The notes below the pieces were generated by a model. The model did not search any database, was not told the origin of the DNA, and saw only the letters and a program-made list of their open reading frames with translations. Positions 44,676-54,037 of a DNA stretch of 64,000 bases are shown piece by piece. Where the stretch lies: contig NZ_CP034348.1 in assembly GCF_009762325.1 (NCBI RefSeq), forward strand, positions 1,308,501-1,372,500. The letters are read 5' to 3'. The stretch is from Roseovarius faecimaris. GTDB taxonomy: Bacteria; Pseudomonadota; Alphaproteobacteria; Rhodobacterales; Rhodobacteraceae. Made by a program: the position numbers and the translations under genes. Within the stretch, counting starts at the first letter, position 1, and the number at the start of each line of letters is the position of its first letter.

Positions 44676-46043
44676 CTACCCTGCGCCGAAAATATCACCA
44701 ACCAATCCGGCCAGATCGCCAAACTGATTGAGCGTCATGCCGGTCGCTGCGCCCGGCTTGCCGCCGATCGGAGCGATTGCGGCGGTAAAACCAAGTTTTT
44801 GCGCTTCTTTCAACCTGTTTTCGGTCTGACCTACCGGACGAAGCGCGCCGGAAAGGCTGATTTCGCCGAAAATCACCGTTTCGGCGGGCAGAGCGGCGTC
44901 TTCCCGCGCAGACAGAAGCGCTGTGGCCACGGCCAGATCGGCCGCCGGTTCCGAGATTTTCAGACCGCCGGCGACGTTGAGATAGACGTCAAGCCCGGCA
45001 AAGGGGATGCCGCAGCGGGCCTCGAGCACGGCCAGCACCATGGCCAGGCGGGCGCTGTCCCAGCCGACGACGGCACGGCGGGCCTGGGCATGAGGCGAGG
45101 GGGCGACAAGCGCCTGCATCTCGACCAGAACGGGCCGGGTGCCTTCGATGCCGGCAAAGACGACGGAGCCGGGCGACGGCTCGCCCCGGCCCGACAGGAA
45201 AAGCGCGGAAGGGTTGGCGACCTCAGACAGGCCGCTGCCGGTCATCTCGAACACGCCGATTTCGTCCGCCGGGCCGAAGCGGTTCTTGACCGAGCGCAGG
45301 ATGCGGAACTGATGCCCGCGCTCGCCTTCGAAATAGAGGACGGTGTCGACCATATGCTCAACCACGCGGGGGCCGGCGATCTGGCCTTCCTTGGTGACAT
45401 GGCCCACGAGGATGACCGACACGCCCTTGCGCTTGGCGAAGCTGGTCAGCTCATGCGCGGCGGCGCGCACCTGGGCGACGGAGCCGGGGGCGCTGTCCAC
45501 CGTGTCGGCCCACATGGTCTGAATCGAATCGATGATGACGAGCTGGGGCTTCTCGGTCTCCATCGTGGTCAGGATGTCGCGCAGCGCGGTGGCGGCGGCC
45601 AGTTGCACCGGCGCGTCGCCCAGGCCCAGACGCTGTGCGCGCATGCGGACCTGCGCCGAGGCCTCTTCACCCGTCACATAGAGCGTCTTGAGGCCCGATG
45701 CGGCAAAGCGGGCAGCGGCCTGCAGCAGCAGCGTGGATTTGCCGATGCCGGGATCGCCGCCGACGAGGATGGCCGAGGCGGGCACGAGGCCGCCGCCAAG
45801 CACGCGGTCCAGCTCGGGCATGCCCGAGAGGGTGCGGGGCGGAGGCGCCTCCTCGGTGGCCAGGTCGGTCAGGTGAAGCGGGGTGCCGCGTTTGGCGCCG
45901 ATGGATTTGGCGCCGGGGCCGGCGGAAAGCGGCGTGTCCTCGGTGATGGTGTTCCAGTCGCCGCAGGCCTCGCAGCGGCCGGACCATTTGGAATGGTGCG
46001 CGCCGCAGGCATTGCAGGTGAAGGAGGTTGTGGGTCTGGCCAT
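44676..46043 (-). CDS. radA: DNA repair protein RadA
   Basis: RadA (455 residues) is a RecA-like ATPase that helps branch migration in recombination. The start MARPTTSFTCNACGAHHSK at 46043 gives the zinc finger CNACGAHHSKWSGRCEACGDW split as two CxxC pairs. Walker A is GGDPGIGKSTLL, the RadA-specific motif VKNRFGPADEIGVFEM is present, and a Lon-type C-terminal domain (LDVYLNVAGGLKISEPAADL) ends the protein. The reading frame continues upstream but without domain support. Confidence 0.96.
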   Translation of the reverse strand: MARPTTSFTCNACGAHHSKWSGRCEACGDWNTITEDTPLSAGPGAKSIGAKRGTPLHLTDLATEEAPPPRTLSGMPELDRVLGGGLVPASAILVGGDPGIGKSTLLLQAAARFAASGLKTLYVTGEEASAQVRMRAQRLGLGDAPVQLAAATALRDILTTMETEKPQLVIIDSIQTMWADTVDSAPGSVAQVRAAAHELTSFAKRKGVSVILVGHVTKEGQIAGPRVVEHMVDTVLYFEGERGHQFRILRSVKNRFGPADEIGVFEMTGSGLSEVANPSALFLSGRGEPSPGSVVFAGIEGTRPVLVEMQALVAPSPHAQARRAVVGWDSARLAMVLAVLEARCGIPFAGLDVYLNVAGGLKISEPAADLAVATALLSAREDAALPAETVIFGEISLSGALRPVGQTENRLKEAQKLGFTAAIAPIGGKPGAATGMTLNQFGDLAGLVGDIFGAG

Positions 46044-46109
46044 GACGGCGGTGATGCCCGAAAGGGGTGGCGCGGTCAACGGGCCTGCTCTTCGCGCCCT
46101 TGCGTGCGC

Positions 46110-46144
46110 GTCTCGCGAGGCCGGCCGCAAGGACGGATGAGCGG
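46110..46144. repeat. 35-bp repeat, copy B (after the coiled-coil gene)
   Basis: It matches 41945-41979 at 30 of 35 positions. Here the hairpin arms are CCGGCC and GGACGG around GCAA; the differences from copy A fall largely in loop or paired positions. It ends one base before the stop end (46145) of the coiled-coil membrane protein gene on the minus strand. Confidence 0.8.
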
Positions 46145-46909
46145 TTATTCGGCGGCCTTGCGGGGGATATCGATCACCGTGCCGTCGGCGCGCAGGATCT
46201 CTTCGTGACCGAGTTCGGGCAGGATCGTGCGCAGCTCGTCCTGTAGCCGTTGCAACTGGCTGGCGGCGACGCTTTCCTCCAGCTCGACCTCATGCACCCA
46301 GTGGCGCAGCTCGGTGGTGAGCGCCTTGGCCTTTTCCAGGCGGATGTTGAACTGCGCCACCTCTTCCTGGCGTTGCTTGAGGAAGGCGCGGGCGCGTTCG
46401 ACCTTGTCGGTGGCGTAGACATCCGCCAGTTCGCGGCTGATATGTGACATCTGCGCCGCGATCTCGAGCAGCGCGGGTTCGAGGCTTTCCAGCTCGGGAT
46501 GGGTGCGCAGATAGGCCAGCCGCTCGCGCACGGCGTCAAATTCGGAGCTGAGCTGAAAGAGGTTTTCGCGGTCCGCCGAATGGGCGATGGCATAGGCGCG
46601 GGCCACGTCCTGCATGCCGATCTCGAACCGGCGATGCGAGTTTTCAAGCTGCATGATGCGGGCGTTCGACGGCAGGTACACACAAAGCAGAACGGCCAGA
46701 ACCGTGCCCGCGATTTGCGTATACATCCCGGCCTGATCATAGGTGGCCCCGCCGATGCTGACCGGGAGCTCCAGCCAGGGCGCCGCCCCGAACGCGGCCA
46801 TGCCGGTGAGCAGGAGCAAGATCAGGGCGGTCGCCGCAAAGACGGCCACCGCCAGGCGTTGCAACAGAGACTGGATCAGGAAAAGAATGGAACGAAGCTG
46901 CGCGGTCAT
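46145..46909 (-). CDS. Two-helix membrane protein with long coiled coil
   Basis: The protein has 254 residues. Helix 1 is LAVAVFAATALILLLLTGMA and helix 2 IAGTVLAVLLCVYLP (near residue 68). From about residue 88 to 240 it is charged and helical, with heptad-like Leu, Glu and Arg, predicted as a coiled coil facing the cytoplasm. I know no characterised family member. It lies between pqiA-like and radA on the same strand. A structural or scaffold role is possible. Confidence 0.75.
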   Translation of the reverse strand: MTAQLRSILFLIQSLLQRLAVAVFAATALILLLLTGMAAFGAAPWLELPVSIGGATYDQAGMYTQIAGTVLAVLLCVYLPSNARIMQLENSHRRFEIGMQDVARAYAIAHSADRENLFQLSSEFDAVRERLAYLRTHPELESLEPALLEIAAQMSHISRELADVYATDKVERARAFLKQRQEEVAQFNIRLEKAKALTTELRHWVHEVELEESVAASQLQRLQDELRTILPELGHEEILRADGTVIDIPRKAAE

Positions 46910-47028
46910 GACTTTCCCCCCAGAAAGATGACTTATACGAAAGGATAGGCAAGTTTACGCCCAGCGCTGGCAAATCCCGAAGGGGAATTTTGCGGATTTC
47001 CGGTCAGGCGGGTGCTTTTAACGCTGGA

Positions 47029-47499
47029 TTAACGGTGAATTGTTTCCTGACTGGAAACAATCCGGTCCTTTTGCGGGGATTTTTCGGTTTTCCAGCCGAT
47101 GAAGATCGACGCGAGAATGCAGGCGGTAAAGAGATAGAGCCCCCAGGCGGTTTCGATCTTGCCCATGCCGATGCCTTTGGTGAGCGTGATATAGACCGCG
47201 ATCAGGAAGATATCGGCCATCGCTAGCTTTCCCAGCAGCTGCAGCGCCGGCAGGGTCTTGCGCCGCAAAAGGCCGAAATGGATGAGCGCAAGGCCGATCG
47301 TTTTCACATAGGGCGCGAAGAGGGCGAAGAAGGTGACCAGAAGCGCCAGAAACACGTCCGAATCCCACAGGCTTTGCAGGCCGGAGATGACGCTGATTTC
47401 CGAAAGGCCAAAGAGCGGCAGAAGCCCCGCGCGCATTAGCGGCGCAAACCAGGCCAACGGGAACAGGACCAGCAGGGCGAGGTTTGCATAGCGCAGCAT
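47029..47499 (-). CDS. Paraquat-inducible protein A-like membrane protein
   Basis: The protein has 156 residues; the ATG at 47499 (MLRYANLALLVLFPLAWFAP) is preferred to a TTG two codons earlier. Four helices with FAPYVKTIGLALIHFG and LLGKLAMADIFLIAVYITLTKG match one half of PqiA. The Cys-rich motifs of full PqiA are absent. PqiA-type proteins are linked to lipid transport with MCE proteins; here it is near mlaE/mlaF. The exact role is unknown. Confidence 0.8.
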   Translation of the reverse strand: MLRYANLALLVLFPLAWFAPLMRAGLLPLFGLSEISVISGLQSLWDSDVFLALLVTFFALFAPYVKTIGLALIHFGLLRRKTLPALQLLGKLAMADIFLIAVYITLTKGIGMGKIETAWGLYLFTACILASIFIGWKTEKSPQKDRIVSSQETIHR

Positions 47500-47570
47500 T
47501 CTCAAAGGCCTTTCATCATCTCAATGGCTTTGAGCTATGCGCTGGAGCGCATTGACGCAAGACGCAAGCG

Positions 47571-49751
47571 TTACTTCAGGATCGACAAAAGATCCGCGTG
47601 ATCATCGGTCCAGACCGGGGCGCCGTCGTTTTGCAAAGGCGTCCAGCGCGGGTCCGTGCCCAGATCGCCGAGGGCGGCCTCGGACCGGGTCAGCGTGGCG
47701 GCGATGGAGGCCCAGTCGGCCGGATCCTGCGCCACATTGCCCGCATAATGCTGTTTGCGCCCAATGAGCCCCTGTGCGTCGGCGGAACGGCCAAGGGGGC
47801 GGTCGATCGCGTAATAGCGGTTGGAGATGTGAAAGACGAGGATGCCATCGGGCGCAAGGTGGCGCATGTAGAGGCGGATCGCCTCGTCTGTGGTCAGGTG
47901 CACCGGTACACTGTCCGAGCTGTAGGCGTCGATGACGAGGATGTCATAAGCCTGCGGCTCCTGCGCGGCCAGAACGATGCGGGCATCGCCCAGATGCACG
48001 GGCGCGTCACCGGCGCAGGCCTCCATGAAGCGGAAATAGCGCGCATCGCGGGCGATGGCCTCGACCATTGGGTCGATCTCGTAGAACTGCCAGTCCTGGC
48101 CCGGTTGTGCGTAACAGGCCAGCGAGCCGACGCCGAGCCCCACGACGCCGATGCGTTGCGCATCCCGCCCGCGGGCCGAGGTCATGACCTGCGCCATCGG
48201 TCCGTTGGGGTGGTAGTAATAGAGCGGCTCGGGACGGGCGGCGGTATCATCGGCGATGCGCTGGCCGCCATGAATGGTGGTGCCGTTGCCATAGAGCCGC
48301 AGGCCCTGCGTTTCGGAGACGAGATGCGTGCCGAAAAAGCTGCGGTCGCGCAGCAGGGCGGTGTCGGGCAGGACGAAGGCCGAGGCGGCAAAGACCGAGG
48401 CCATCGCGACATAGGCGCCTGCCGGTTGCGCCCGGGTCAGCAGCAGGGCGACAAAGCCGCCCGCGACCAGCACGAGGGTCAGAGCCGTGGGGTCGGTGCC
48501 GGGGATAAGCTGGGTGAGCGCATAGGCGGGCAGGGCGGCGGCAAGGCCGAACCCGGCCCCGCGCAGCAGGGTGGACGCGCGCACCCGCGCCAGAGGCACC
48601 AGCATCAGCCCGGCCATCAGAACCGTGGCCCCGGCCTCATACAGCCCGGCAAAGAGCGTGGGCGCGATGATCGAGTTGAAAAGCCCGCCAAGCGCGCCGC
48701 CCACGGACATGGTCAGGTAAAAGGCGGTCAGCTGCGACGCGTCGGGCCGTGCGAGATAAAGCGTGCGGTGGGCATAGAGCGCCACGACGAAGAACCCGCC
48801 GATCAGGAAGGCCACCTTGGCCCAGCTCATCAGCGGGCCGGTGAGCCCCGCGAAGATCAGCAGCAGGCCAACGAGGACCAGCGCCGTGAGCGGTTTGAAC
48901 AGACGCTCGGGCATGATTTGGCGGTGGGTGAAGGTGAGCACGAAGGTCAGCAGGTAGAGCGACAGCGGGATCACCCAGACGAGAGGCACAGCACCGATAT
49001 CGAGGCTGATCTTGGAGGTGACCGACAGCATCAGCGAGGACGGGATGAAGGCGAGGTACGCCCAGAGGATGAGCTGTCGCGGCTGGAGCCGTGCCGGTTT
49101 GGCAAAGGCGAAGGTCCGCAGGGCAGGGCCCCGCGCCATCACACCGGAGGCCAGAAGGAACGCGCCCAGGGCGACAAAGCCGATGGCCCAGCCGAAGGTG
49201 ATGGCACTGACCCCGAAGAGCGGCTCGGCCACAAGGGGGAAGCCCAGAAGCGCCACGAGCGAGCCCAGGTTGGACGCGCCATAGAGGAAATAGGGGTCGT
49301 CAGCCGAAGGACCGCCGGAGCGGCCATACCAGAACTGAATGAGCGGCGCATTGGCGCTGAGCGCGAAGAAGGGCAGGCCGACGCCCGCGGCAAAGAGCAG
49401 AAGGGTTTGCCAGGCCATCGGACCTGTCGGATCAAAGCGCCAGCCCTCGGGGATGGCCAGCGGCAGGAACAGCAGGGCGGAGGCCCAGACGCCAAGGTGA
49501 ATGATCAACTGCGCGCGGGGGGCGACATGGCGGGTCAGCAGGTGCGCATAAAGATAGCCCGCGATCAGCACGGTCTGAAAGAACAGCATCGCCGTGGTCC
49601 AGACCGCCGGAGAGCCGCCGATGGTCGGCAGCACGATGCGGGCAAACATGGGCTGCACGAAGAAGAGCAGCGAGGCGGAGAGGAAAATCGTCGCCACAAA
49701 GAGGATCGGCACGACAGAGCGCGCGGTCTTCGGCGTGTCGGAAATATGCAT
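47571..49751 (-). CDS. Fused MFS-type membrane domain and spermidine-synthase-like domain
   Basis: The protein has 726 residues; the start MHISDTPKTARSVVPILF at 49751 places the first helix at the N-terminus. About 13-14 hydrophobic helices cover the first 500 residues (FFVQPMFARIVLPTIGGSPA, NAPLIQFWYGRSGG). The last 200 residues are a Rossmann domain: IGVVGLGVGSLACY, FYEIDPMVEAIA and YDILVIDAYSSDSVPVHL, as in spermidine synthases. This fusion is known from automated annotation but not characterised. Whether the soluble part is a methyl- or aminopropyltransferase is unknown. Confidence 0.88.
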   Translation of the reverse strand: MHISDTPKTARSVVPILFVATIFLSASLLFFVQPMFARIVLPTIGGSPAVWTTAMLFFQTVLIAGYLYAHLLTRHVAPRAQLIIHLGVWASALLFLPLAIPEGWRFDPTGPMAWQTLLLFAAGVGLPFFALSANAPLIQFWYGRSGGPSADDPYFLYGASNLGSLVALLGFPLVAEPLFGVSAITFGWAIGFVALGAFLLASGVMARGPALRTFAFAKPARLQPRQLILWAYLAFIPSSLMLSVTSKISLDIGAVPLVWVIPLSLYLLTFVLTFTHRQIMPERLFKPLTALVLVGLLLIFAGLTGPLMSWAKVAFLIGGFFVVALYAHRTLYLARPDASQLTAFYLTMSVGGALGGLFNSIIAPTLFAGLYEAGATVLMAGLMLVPLARVRASTLLRGAGFGLAAALPAYALTQLIPGTDPTALTLVLVAGGFVALLLTRAQPAGAYVAMASVFAASAFVLPDTALLRDRSFFGTHLVSETQGLRLYGNGTTIHGGQRIADDTAARPEPLYYYHPNGPMAQVMTSARGRDAQRIGVVGLGVGSLACYAQPGQDWQFYEIDPMVEAIARDARYFRFMEACAGDAPVHLGDARIVLAAQEPQAYDILVIDAYSSDSVPVHLTTDEAIRLYMRHLAPDGILVFHISNRYYAIDRPLGRSADAQGLIGRKQHYAGNVAQDPADWASIAATLTRSEAALGDLGTDPRWTPLQNDGAPVWTDDHADLLSILK

Positions 49752-50068
49752 AATCTGTGCCTTGCCCAGTCCGTTGTTGCCGGGAAAGTGACAGTGAAAA
49801 GGGGTGAAAATGGGGCGTGAGCGGTGGAAAATCAGGGCAATTCGGGGCGTTTCAGGCCGGTTATGAGCCGCGCAGCGGCCCGGCCTATCCACCGAGCTAC
49901 GTCGCACCAAAGATGCGCCATCCATGAGTGGCAGGCCTTTGGCGTGACGGCTGGCTATTTGGTGACGCTGGGCGCATCACTCATTCTGAGTGCGGATGTG
50001 GCGGGGATAAAGCGCCCCGGAACGCCTGTGAAGGTCGCCATCCCGGAAGCTGGTGATGGGCGTTGGGG
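49752..50068. other. 317-bp gap with a tRNA-like fragment and short direct repeats
   Basis: No supported gene. Near its left end are tandem units TGAAAAGGGG and TGAAAATGGGG. On the minus strand 49861-49908 resembles the first half of a tRNA (separate entry). The remaining part up to the mlaF stop at 50069 shows nothing distinctive. The gap breaks the spacing of an otherwise dense minus-strand block. Confidence 0.5.
49861..49908 (-). pseudogene. Degenerate tRNA-like fragment with CAU-type anticodon loop
   Basis: Read on the minus strand from 49908: GGTGCGA could be a 5' acceptor strand. GTAGCTCGGTGGATAG (49900-49885) is a good match to a tRNA D-arm. CTCATAA (49867-49861) is a CAU anticodon loop with three pairing bases each side (CGG/CCG). 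The D-stem partner is mutated, the T-arm lacks GGTTCRA, and no TCGCACC acceptor strand follows. It is therefore not a working tRNA. It may be a decayed tRNA or a chance likeness. Confidence 0.35.
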
Positions 50069-50815
50069 TTACCGCACCGCTTCGATCGGGCCTTCGGCGC
50101 TGCCGTGGATAAACTGCTCCATATAGGGATCGCCTGAATGGTCCATATCGGCCACGGGGCCGGTCCACTGGATGACGCCGTCATGCAGCATGGCCACATT
50201 GTCGGCGATGGCGCGGACGGAGGTCATGTCATGGGTGATGGTCATGGCGGTGGCGCCCATCTCGGTCACGATCTCGCGGATGAGATCGTTGATCACGCCG
50301 GACATGATCGGGTCGAGCCCGGTGGTGGGCTCGTCAAAGAAGATGATCTCGGGCTCGGCGGCGATGGCGCGGGCAAGGCCGACGCGCTTTTGCATGCCGC
50401 CCGAGAGCTCGGCGGGGAATTTGTCGGCCTGTTCGGGCTTGAGGCCCACGCGGCGGAGCTTTTCGATCGCGATCTCGCGGGCCTCGTCGCGGGGACGTTT
50501 CAAAGACCCGCGCAGCAGGCGGAAGGCGACGTTTTGCCAGACCGGCAGCGAGTCAAACAGAGCACCGCCCTGAAACAGCATCCCGAACCGGGCAAGAAAG
50601 GCATCGCGGTCGCCTTTGGTGACGTCCTTGCCGTCAAGCGTGATCAACCCGCTGTCGGGCTGAATGAGGCCAAGGATGCATTTCAGCGCCACGGATTTGC
50701 CGGTGCCCGAGCCGCCGATGATCACCATCGAGGTGCCCGACGGGATGGTCAGGTTCACGCCCCGAAGAACATGGTTGTCGCCAAAGGCTTTGCGGACATC
50801 CTTCATGTCGATCAT
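50069..50815 (-). CDS. mlaF: ABC transporter ATPase, MlaF-like
   Basis: The protein has 248 residues. It is the ATPase of a phospholipid/MCE transport system. The start [20 protein letters not shown] at 50815 overlaps the mlaE stop (ATGA). Walker A GGSGTGKSVALK, MLFQGGALFDSLPVWQNV, the signature LSGGMQKRVGLARA and FFDEPTTGLDPIMSGV are all MlaF-type. The gene lies directly after mlaE. No mlaD (MCE) gene is adjacent here, so the substrate-binding part must be elsewhere. Confidence 0.92.
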   Translation of the reverse strand: MIDMKDVRKAFGDNHVLRGVNLTIPSGTSMVIIGGSGTGKSVALKCILGLIQPDSGLITLDGKDVTKGDRDAFLARFGMLFQGGALFDSLPVWQNVAFRLLRGSLKRPRDEAREIAIEKLRRVGLKPEQADKFPAELSGGMQKRVGLARAIAAEPEIIFFDEPTTGLDPIMSGVINDLIREIVTEMGATAMTITHDMTSVRAIADNVAMLHDGVIQWTGPVADMDHSGDPYMEQFIHGSAEGPIEAVR

Positions 50816-51597
50816 AGCGAGAAGAACACCCCCGTGAGCACGAAGTTGGCGGCGAGAATGAGGATCGCGGCAGCCTGGACCGAGCCTTTGGTGGCGCGGC
50901 CCACGCCCTGGGCGCCGCGGCCTGAATGCATGCCGAAATAGCAGCCCATGAGGGCCGCGATCACACCGAAGACAGCCCCTTTGACGAGGCTGGAGATGAT
51001 ATCGCGCGCCTCCAGGAAGTTGATCGTGTTGTGCAGGTAGGTGGCGGAGTTGAAGCCGAGCGATTTGGTGGCCACCGTGTAGCCGCCCGCGATGCCGATG
51101 ATGTCCCCGACCCCGACCAGCAGAGGCACGGTCAGAAGGGCGGCCAGCACACGCGGCACCACGAGATATTTCATCGGGTTGGTGGAGAGGGTGACGAGCG
51201 CGTCGATCTGCTCGGTCACTTTCATCGTGGCGATCTCGGCGGCGATGGACGAGGTGACACGCGCGGCGATCATCAGGCCGACCAGCACGGGACCAAGCTC
51301 GCGCACCATGCCGATGGCGACGATCTGGGGCACCACGGCCTCGGCGTTGAAGCGCGCGCCGCCGGAATAGATCTGCAAGGCCAGCGCGCCGCCGGTGAAG
51401 ACCGCCGTCAGGCCCACCACGGGCAGCGACAGCCAGCCCACCTGCAAGAGCGCCACGGCGATTTCGCGCGGGTAGAAGGGCGGGCGGGCCATATGCGAGA
51501 AGCTGCGCGCGGCAAAGAGCGAGACGCGGCCCAGCATGGCCAGAGCGGCCAGGGTGTTGCGCCCGATGGCGGCCAGGAAAGAGAGAAGAAAGCTCAT
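50812..51597 (-). CDS. mlaE: ABC transporter permease, MlaE-like
   Basis: MlaE (261 residues) is the permease of the phospholipid transport system. It has about six helices. The family blocks are AALMGCYFG near the end, [20 protein letters not shown] (the conserved cytoplasmic loop) and [19 protein letters not shown]. The start overlaps the alr stop (ATGA), and its own stop overlaps mlaF, so alr, mlaE and mlaF form an overlapping run. Confidence 0.94.
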   Translation of the reverse strand: MSFLLSFLAAIGRNTLAALAMLGRVSLFAARSFSHMARPPFYPREIAVALLQVGWLSLPVVGLTAVFTGGALALQIYSGGARFNAEAVVPQIVAIGMVRELGPVLVGLMIAARVTSSIAAEIATMKVTEQIDALVTLSTNPMKYLVVPRVLAALLTVPLLVGVGDIIGIAGGYTVATKSLGFNSATYLHNTINFLEARDIISSLVKGAVFGVIAALMGCYFGMHSGRGAQGVGRATKGSVQAAAILILAANFVLTGVFFSL

Positions 51598-52631
51598 CCG
51601 CCGATATACCGGCGGGCATATCGCGCCCCGAGCGAGGTAAGGATTTCGTAGCCGATCGTGCCCGCGTAGCCGGCCACGTCATCGACGCCCTGATGCGGCC
51701 CGAGCAGGTCGAGCGTCTTGGGGTCCTTGCTGAGATGGGTGATGTCGACGCCCATCATGTCCATCGAGATGCGTCCCGCGAGAGGGCAGGCCTCATCGCC
51801 CGCAAAGACCAGCGCCTTGGGCCCCATGGCGCGGATCACCCCATCGGCATAGCCGGCGGATATGGTGGCGATGCGGCGCGGCTCTTCGGTGACAAAGCTG
51901 TTGCCATAGCCCACGCTTTCGCCCGGTTCGATGTTGCGGCACTGGATCACCGGAATTTCGAGCGAGGCCACCGGCCGCGCATCCGCATGAGGCAGGCCGC
52001 CATAAAGGCCGATGCCAGGCCGGGTAAGATCAAAGTGATATTCCGGGCCAAGCAGAATGCCGCCGGTATTGGACAGGCTCAGCGGTGCGTCGATCCCGTC
52101 GGTTATGTCGAGGAACGTCTGAAGCTGCTGGGCGTTCATCGGGTGATCCGGCTCATCGGCGCAGGCCAGATGGCTCATCACAAGGCGCGGGGCTTGACCG
52201 AGCGCAATGTCGCGCAGAGCGGCCCATTCGCCCGGCTCCATGCCAAGCCGGTTCATGCCGGTGTCGAGCTGGATGCCAAAGGGATGGCCGGGCAGGCCTT
52301 CCACATGGCGGATCATCTGTTCGAGCGAGTTGATCAGCGGGATAAGATCGAGATCGCCGATCATGTCCGTGTCGCCCGCCATATGGCCCGAGAACACATG
52401 GATCGCCGGCGCAGGGCCGAGGGCCTGACGCAGGGCCGCGCCTTCCTCGGCCACGGCGACGAAAAAGCTGCGCGCGCCCGCGCGCATCAGCGCCCGACCC
52501 ACGCGCGCGGCCCCGAGCCCATAGGCATCGGCCTTGACCACCGCGCCGGTCTCGCACCCGGTCAGGGCGTTGAGGGCGCGCCAGTTGGCGACGATGGCGT
52601 CGAGATCGATGGTGAGGGTCGCGGTGCTCAT
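51594..52631 (-). CDS. alr: Alanine racemase
   Basis: Alr (345 residues) is the PLP enzyme making D-alanine for the cell wall. The start [20 protein letters not shown] at 52631 matches the family N-terminus; an ATG 18 bases upstream (52649) is also possible. [16 protein letters not shown] carries the PLP-binding Lys, and [26 protein letters not shown] is the region with the catalytic Tyr of the other subunit. The gene is in the usual alphaproteobacterial dnaB-alr block, although an LRR gene separates it from dnaB here. Confidence 0.95.
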   Translation of the reverse strand: MSTATLTIDLDAIVANWRALNALTGCETGAVVKADAYGLGAARVGRALMRAGARSFFVAVAEEGAALRQALGPAPAIHVFSGHMAGDTDMIGDLDLIPLINSLEQMIRHVEGLPGHPFGIQLDTGMNRLGMEPGEWAALRDIALGQAPRLVMSHLACADEPDHPMNAQQLQTFLDITDGIDAPLSLSNTGGILLGPEYHFDLTRPGIGLYGGLPHADARPVASLEIPVIQCRNIEPGESVGYGNSFVTEEPRRIATISAGYADGVIRAMGPKALVFAGDEACPLAGRISMDMMGVDITHLSKDPKTLDLLGPHQGVDDVAGYAGTIGYEILTSLGARYARRYIGG

Positions 52632-52829
52632 GGGGGTTGGTTTTGACATCTCTGCCGGGGGGGTCAAGGGGGAAACGCCGACAGCGCATCGCAATATGCC
52701 CGGCTTGGGGCACGGTCATTTTCCGGGCTGCCGGGCAATTGCCTGGGTTGTCGGCTGGGCCTATGGTTGACCGGCTTGGCGCGGTTTGGCCGAGCGGGAT
52801 TTTGCGTTTGTAATTTAGGGAGTTTCAAT

Positions 52830-54029
52830 ATGAAGACGCGCATTTCAGGGATGATTTTGGCCGCCGGGCTGGGCGTGGGCGGGCTGTCCGCTCAGGCGGA
52901 TGACATGGCAAAAGCAATTGAAAAGATTGAAAAATGCCGAGGCGGGAGCTGTGTGATCCTGTCGATCCGGGGGAAGGGGATCACGCAGGTGCCCCAAGAC
53001 GTGCTTGACCTGAAGGGGCTGCCGGGGCTGGCGCTGACCGGCACTGCGATCGAGGATTTTTCGCCGCTGGCGACGATCGAGGGGCTGGGCCATCTCAACC
53101 TCGGGCGCACCGGGTTTGCCGATCTGACGGTGGTCTCGGGTATGCACGGGCTGCAGGAGCTGGAGCTGGAGCAGAGCAATGTCAGCGATCTGGGGCCGAT
53201 TGCGGGGCTGACCGGGCTGAAATCCCTGCGATTGGGAGACACGGTGGTGAGCGACCTTGCGCCGCTGGCGGAGATGAAGGCGCTGCAAAAGCTCGACCTG
53301 CGCAAATCGGCGGTGACGGATATTGCCCCGCTGGCGGCGCTGACCGCGCTGAAGGATCTGGATATCGGGGATACCAAGATCACCGATTTTGCGCCGCTGG
53401 CCGGGCTGCGCAGCCTTGAAAAACTGGATCTGAGGCGCGGCGCGATCTCGGATCTGACGCCGCTGGCGCAGCTGACGGGGCTGGTGGATCTGAGCCTGTC
53501 GAACACGAAACTGTCGGATCTGGCCCCGCTGGCCGGGCTGGCCGGTCTGGAAAAGCTGCAACTGGACAAGACCGGGATTTCCGATCTGACCCCACTGGCG
53601 GGGCTGAGCCGTCTGCGCTGGCTGACGCTGGGCGATACGCAGGTGAGCGACCTTGCCCCGCTCGCCGGGCTGCCGCAGCTGAGCATTCTTGATCTCAGAG
53701 GCACACCGGTGAGCGATGTGACGCCGCTGGGGCAGGTGGCGGTGCTCAGCTCTCTGACGCTGGAGGAGAGTGCGGTCACGGATATCAGCGCGCTGGCGGG
53801 GCTGGAATTTCTCACCGATCTGTCCCTGAAGGATACCGGCGTCAGCGATATTTCGGCGGTGCAGAATCTGGTGGCGCTGAAATCACTGACGCTGACCGGG
53901 ACACAGGTGCGGGATCTGAGCCCGCTGATGGCGCTGCCCGACTTGTCGACGCTGAGACTGGGCAAGGATCACGGGCTGCCGGCTGATCAGATTGCCGCGC
54001 TGGAGGCCAGGGGGGTGAAAATCCGCTGA
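52830..54029 (+). CDS. Secreted leucine-rich repeat protein, internalin-like repeats
   Basis: The protein has 399 residues. The start at 52830 is preceded by TTAGGGAG and opens a signal peptide (MKTRISGMILAAGLGVGGLSAQA). Residues 64-371 are 14 consecutive repeats of exactly 22 residues with the pattern LxxLxLxxTxVSDLAPLAGL, as in bacterial SDS22/internalin-type LRRs. A capping Cys pair (C36, C41) comes before and a 28-residue cap follows. A secreted or periplasmic binding protein is likely; the partner is unknown. It stands on the opposite strand between alr and dnaB. Confidence 0.88.
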   Translation: MKTRISGMILAAGLGVGGLSAQADDMAKAIEKIEKCRGGSCVILSIRGKGITQVPQDVLDLKGLPGLALTGTAIEDFSPLATIEGLGHLNLGRTGFADLTVVSGMHGLQELELEQSNVSDLGPIAGLTGLKSLRLGDTVVSDLAPLAEMKALQKLDLRKSAVTDIAPLAALTALKDLDIGDTKITDFAPLAGLRSLEKLDLRRGAISDLTPLAQLTGLVDLSLSNTKLSDLAPLAGLAGLEKLQLDKTGISDLTPLAGLSRLRWLTLGDTQVSDLAPLAGLPQLSILDLRGTPVSDVTPLGQVAVLSSLTLEESAVTDISALAGLEFLTDLSLKDTGVSDISAVQNLVALKSLTLTGTQVRDLSPLMALPDLSTLRLGKDHGLPADQIAALEARGVKIR

Positions 54030-54037
54030 AGGGGAGG

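Noticed and set aside
47598..49820. Plus-strand open frame of 740 residues opposite the MFS fusion gene
   Set aside because: Antisense shadow of a GC-rich gene; product is a low-complexity charged sequence with no domain.
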